From contig NZ_CP102665.1 of the NCBI RefSeq assembly GCF_026427355.1, positions 372,001 through 436,000 on the forward strand: DNA of 64,000 bases. Direction: 5' to 3'. The translations under genes and the position numbers were made by a program. This document shows positions 61,784-64,000 of this stretch, piece after piece; the first letter of the stretch is position 1; every line of letters starts with the position of its first letter. Source of the stretch: Sphingobium sp. JS3065. GTDB lineage: Bacteria; Pseudomonadota; Alphaproteobacteria; Sphingomonadales; Sphingomonadaceae. Under the pieces are notes generated by a model. The model saw only the letters and a list, made by a program, of their open reading frames with translations. It was not told the origin of the DNA and ran no database searches.

Positions 61784-63013
61784 ATGGACATGACGGAAGC
61801 GACGCGACGGCAATTGCATCTGGGCGCGATATTGGAGGGGGTCGGGGCCGACCATGCCAGTTGGCTGGACCCCGACCTGCCCGGCGACGCCAGCATCGAT
61901 ATCGACTGGTATATCGACAATGCCCGCGCCGCCGAAGCGGCGAAGTTCGACCTCGTCTTCATCGTGGATTCGCCCTATATCACGCCCGACACCGCGCCGC
62001 ATTTCCTGAACCGACTGGAACCGCTGACCCTGTTGTCGGCGGTGGCGGCGTCTACGTCGCACATCGGCCTGGTGGGCACGCTCACCACATCCTATTGGGA
62101 ACCCTATAATGTGGCGCGGCAGTTCGGGTCGCTGGACCAGATCAGCCGGGGCCGAGCGGGTTGGAACGTCGTCACCACCGGACTGGAGGGCGCGGCACGC
62201 AACTATGGGCGGGAGGAGCATTTCGACCATAAGGTCCGCTATGCCTGCGCCCGCGAATTCGTGGATGTCGTGCAGGGCCTGTGGGACAGTTATGAGGACG
62301 ACGCCTTCCCCCGCGACCGGGAAGCTGGCATCTTCCTGGACAAGGGTAAGCAGCACCGGCTGGATCACAAGGGCGCGCATTTCTCCGTCGCCGGACCGCT
62401 GGCGCTCAGCCGGTCGCCGCAGGGGCAGCCGGTGATCTTCCAGGCCGGGGACAGCAATGAGGGCCGCAATCCCGACCATGTCAAGATATTGCCGGGGCTG
62501 GTGCCGATCATCGCAGAAACCGACGAAGAGGCGCAGGCCATCACCGCCGCCGCGCAGGAGACGCTGGATATCGGCAAGCTGCTGGTGCAGGTCGGGCGGG
62601 CATTCAACTATCATGATTTTTCCCGCTACGATCTGGACGCGCCCTTCCCCGACCTGTCCGGCAGCTACAAGGGCCATGCCGAACGGATCATCCGCGAGGC
62701 GCGGGAGAAAGGGCTGACGCTGCGCGATGCGGCCTATCGTTTCGGCCAGTGGCGGTCGGATTTCGTGGGGTCGCCCGAAACCATCGCCGATCAGATCGAG
62801 CGCTGGTTCACCGGCCGCGCCGCCGACGGATTCCTGCTGCGCGTGACGCGGCCGAAGGATTTCGCCCTGTTTCGCGAGCGGGTCGTGCCGATCCTGCAAC
62901 AGCGCGGATTGTTCCGGACCGATTATACGGACCGGACGTTGCGCGGGCATCTGGGTCTGCCGGTGCCGGAAAACCGCCATACGCGGGCGTTGCAGGCGAT
63001 CGCCGCCGAATGA
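61784..63013 (+). CDS. FMN-dependent monooxygenase paralogue with internal deletion
   Basis: 409 residues, same family as its neighbour (LGAILEGVGADHASWLDPD, GRAGWNVVTTGLEGAARNYG, PQGQPVIFQAGDSNEGRN). After GRN (residue 229) the chain jumps to PDHVKILPGLVPII: against the upstream paralogue, 36 residues are missing in frame, including the conserved FAA-AEVIFT strand. GAGGAT precedes the start. Either a recent in-frame deletion, perhaps inactivating, or a natural variant. Encoded 65 bases after the first monooxygenase. Confidence 0.87.
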   Translation: MDMTEATRRQLHLGAILEGVGADHASWLDPDLPGDASIDIDWYIDNARAAEAAKFDLVFIVDSPYITPDTAPHFLNRLEPLTLLSAVAASTSHIGLVGTLTTSYWEPYNVARQFGSLDQISRGRAGWNVVTTGLEGAARNYGREEHFDHKVRYACAREFVDVVQGLWDSYEDDAFPRDREAGIFLDKGKQHRLDHKGAHFSVAGPLALSRSPQGQPVIFQAGDSNEGRNPDHVKILPGLVPIIAETDEEAQAITAAAQETLDIGKLLVQVGRAFNYHDFSRYDLDAPFPDLSGSYKGHAERIIREAREKGLTLRDAAYRFGQWRSDFVGSPETIADQIERWFTGRAADGFLLRVTRPKDFALFRERVVPILQQRGLFRTDYTDRTLRGHLGLPVPENRHTRALQAIAAE

Positions 63014-63046
63014 TGGGTTAGCCTTTATTTCCGAGTATGTAGTGAA

Positions 63047-63210
63047 CGAGACCCCCGGCTTGACCTGGGGTGACGAAATTACGTGGCGAACTTTGAATTC
63101 AGGGGGGCTTGGGGGTGGGCTGGCGTGCCGTCTGCATGGTTTTGCAACGGCTGACGTAGAAGCTCGCTGCGCTCGCGCCCACCCCTGGCCCCTCCCGCCT
63201 GCAGGAGGGG
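63047..63210. repeat. REP-like repeats and hairpin between monooxygenase and peroxiredoxin genes
   Basis: A REP-like unit with CCCCGG/CCTGGGG-type arms (63047-63076), then paired GGGGTGGGC and GCCCACCCC words, and a 7-bp stem CCCCTCC/GGAGGGG at 63189-63210 that may end transcription of both convergent genes. Nothing coding is evident here. Confidence 0.5.
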
Positions 63211-63218
63211 AATGTCTT

Positions 63219-63881
63219 TTAGGCGCGGTTTTGGTCGACCTGGTGCAGGACCGTGTCCGCTTCCGGGCGGTCCAGCCAGTCCGGGCTGACCTGTAGCCAG
63301 CGCACGACGCGTCCCGCGCCCACGAGCAGGACAGCGGGCTGGGGCAATTCCCAACTGCCCGTGCCGGTCACTTCGCCGATCCAGCCGGATGGCGGCGGTG
63401 ACGGGCGGTTGTCGGGCTGGAAGCTGATGTGCAGCAGCCGCGCCAGGCTGTTGTCGGCGTCGGTCGCGACCTGGAAGGGCAGGTCGTGCCGCGCCTTGAT
63501 CTCACGCAGGGGAACCGGCGGCTGCGGACTGAGCGCCATTAGCGGGATGCCCCTTTGCCGCAGGGCCGGGAACAGCGTTTCGGCATAATAGGACAAGGCG
63601 ATGTTGCAGGCCGGGCAACCTGCATAGCGGAAGAAAACGAACAGCGCCGCGCCATTGGCGGTGGGTTCGTCCAGGGCGAGCGTGTCGCCATCCACCTCCG
63701 CGAAGGAAAGCGGCGGCAGCACCGTGCCCGGCTGGGCCACGGCGGCGGGATCGAAGCGTTCCAGCAACTGGTTGCGTTGCCGCGCATTGCCTTCAAGCTG
63801 AGCGGGAGGCCAGTTCCTCTCGCGCTCCGCCTGGAGGGCGGCATAGCGGGACTTGAGCGTTTCGGTGACAGTCGTGGCCAT
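63219..63881 (-). CDS. Peroxiredoxin-like protein (AhpC/TSA family)
   Basis: 220 residues from ATG 63881; an open frame of 25 further codons upstream has no better start. Thioredoxin fold with FVFFRYAGCPACNIALSYYAE (CPAC pair, peroxidatic-type Cys) and SPQPPVPLREIKARHDLPFQVATDADNSLARLLHI. Likely reduces peroxides or acts as thiol oxidoreductase in the cytosol; membership in the AhpC/TSA-like family often found by luciferase-type monooxygenase genes. The remaining bases to 64000 show nothing definite. Confidence 0.85.
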   Translation of the reverse strand: MATTVTETLKSRYAALQAERERNWPPAQLEGNARQRNQLLERFDPAAVAQPGTVLPPLSFAEVDGDTLALDEPTANGAALFVFFRYAGCPACNIALSYYAETLFPALRQRGIPLMALSPQPPVPLREIKARHDLPFQVATDADNSLARLLHISFQPDNRPSPPPSGWIGEVTGTGSWELPQPAVLLVGAGRVVRWLQVSPDWLDRPEADTVLHQVDQNRA

Positions 63882-64000
63882 GATGATCTCTTTCGCCGTG
63901 CAAGCCCTTTTTTGGCGACGGCCAGCGGCCGCCGCCAATGAGACTTGTCCCGTCAATCACGAAGAATGGTCATAGGTCCACGACCGCGGGTCGCGACATC

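Noticed and set aside
1..64000. Intact insertion sequence or transposase
   Set aside because: No transposase motif was found in any frame; mobile content is limited to the integrase, AlpA and short REP-type repeats.

Overview
The window looks like a sphingomonad (Alphaproteobacteria, Sphingobium/Sphingomonas/Novosphingobium type). The evidence is high GC, Sphingomonadales-like proteins throughout, the NAD-linked molybdenum formate dehydrogenase operon, and short hairpin repeats of the REP/REPIN kind. No rRNA, intact tRNA, CRISPR array or intact insertion sequence was seen.

Bases 1 to about 31,250 look like one end of an integrative conjugative element. It opens with a lasso-peptide cluster: the C-terminal part of an isopeptidase on the plus strand, then on the minus strand a macrolactam synthetase (McjC type), a leader peptidase with a fused PqqD-like domain (McjB type), and a 43-residue precursor gene too short for routine gene calling. 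GntR-type and XRE-type regulators follow. A nearly complete F-type type IV secretion (mating-pair) operon runs from about 6.0 to 28.9 kb: dsbC-like, traA-like, traL, traE, traK, traB, traV, traC, two small membrane proteins, traW, traU, an unknown gene, a two-piece traN, trbC, an S26 peptidase, traF, a thioredoxin-like gene, traH and traG. Most junctions overlap by 4 bases. An AAA/DUF4143 ATPase gene lies backwards inside the operon before traH. An AlpA-like regulator and a P4-type tyrosine integrase close the element. No relaxase or coupling protein lies in the window.

From 31.5 kb the content looks chromosomal. An orphan LuxR-type response regulator overlaps acetyl-CoA synthetase (acs), with a divergent coiled-coil porin and a carboxylate-type MFS transporter. 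Next come a TetR regulator and a trio of ECF sigma factor, YfbK-like von Willebrand lipoprotein and proline-rich TPR membrane protein. The minus-strand block from 41.8 to 51.1 kb holds fdhD and fdsD-A-B-G, then the homogentisate pathway maiA-fahA-hmgA, with a divergent MarR regulator and a LysR regulator resembling those of formate dehydrogenase operons. An RND efflux system with its own TetR regulator spans 52.8 to 60.1 kb. Two FMN-dependent monooxygenases of the NtaA/SnaA/DszA family and an AhpC/TSA-type peroxiredoxin end the window; the second monooxygenase seems to have lost an internal 36-residue segment.

Several regulatory sites are visible directly: paired MarR-type operators before hmgA, a perfect palindrome of LysR type before fdsG, matching TetR operators at the tetR start codon and in the efflux promoter, a strong hairpin between the lasso precursor and leader-peptidase genes, and twin CTTATAAG palindromes upstream of the precursor.
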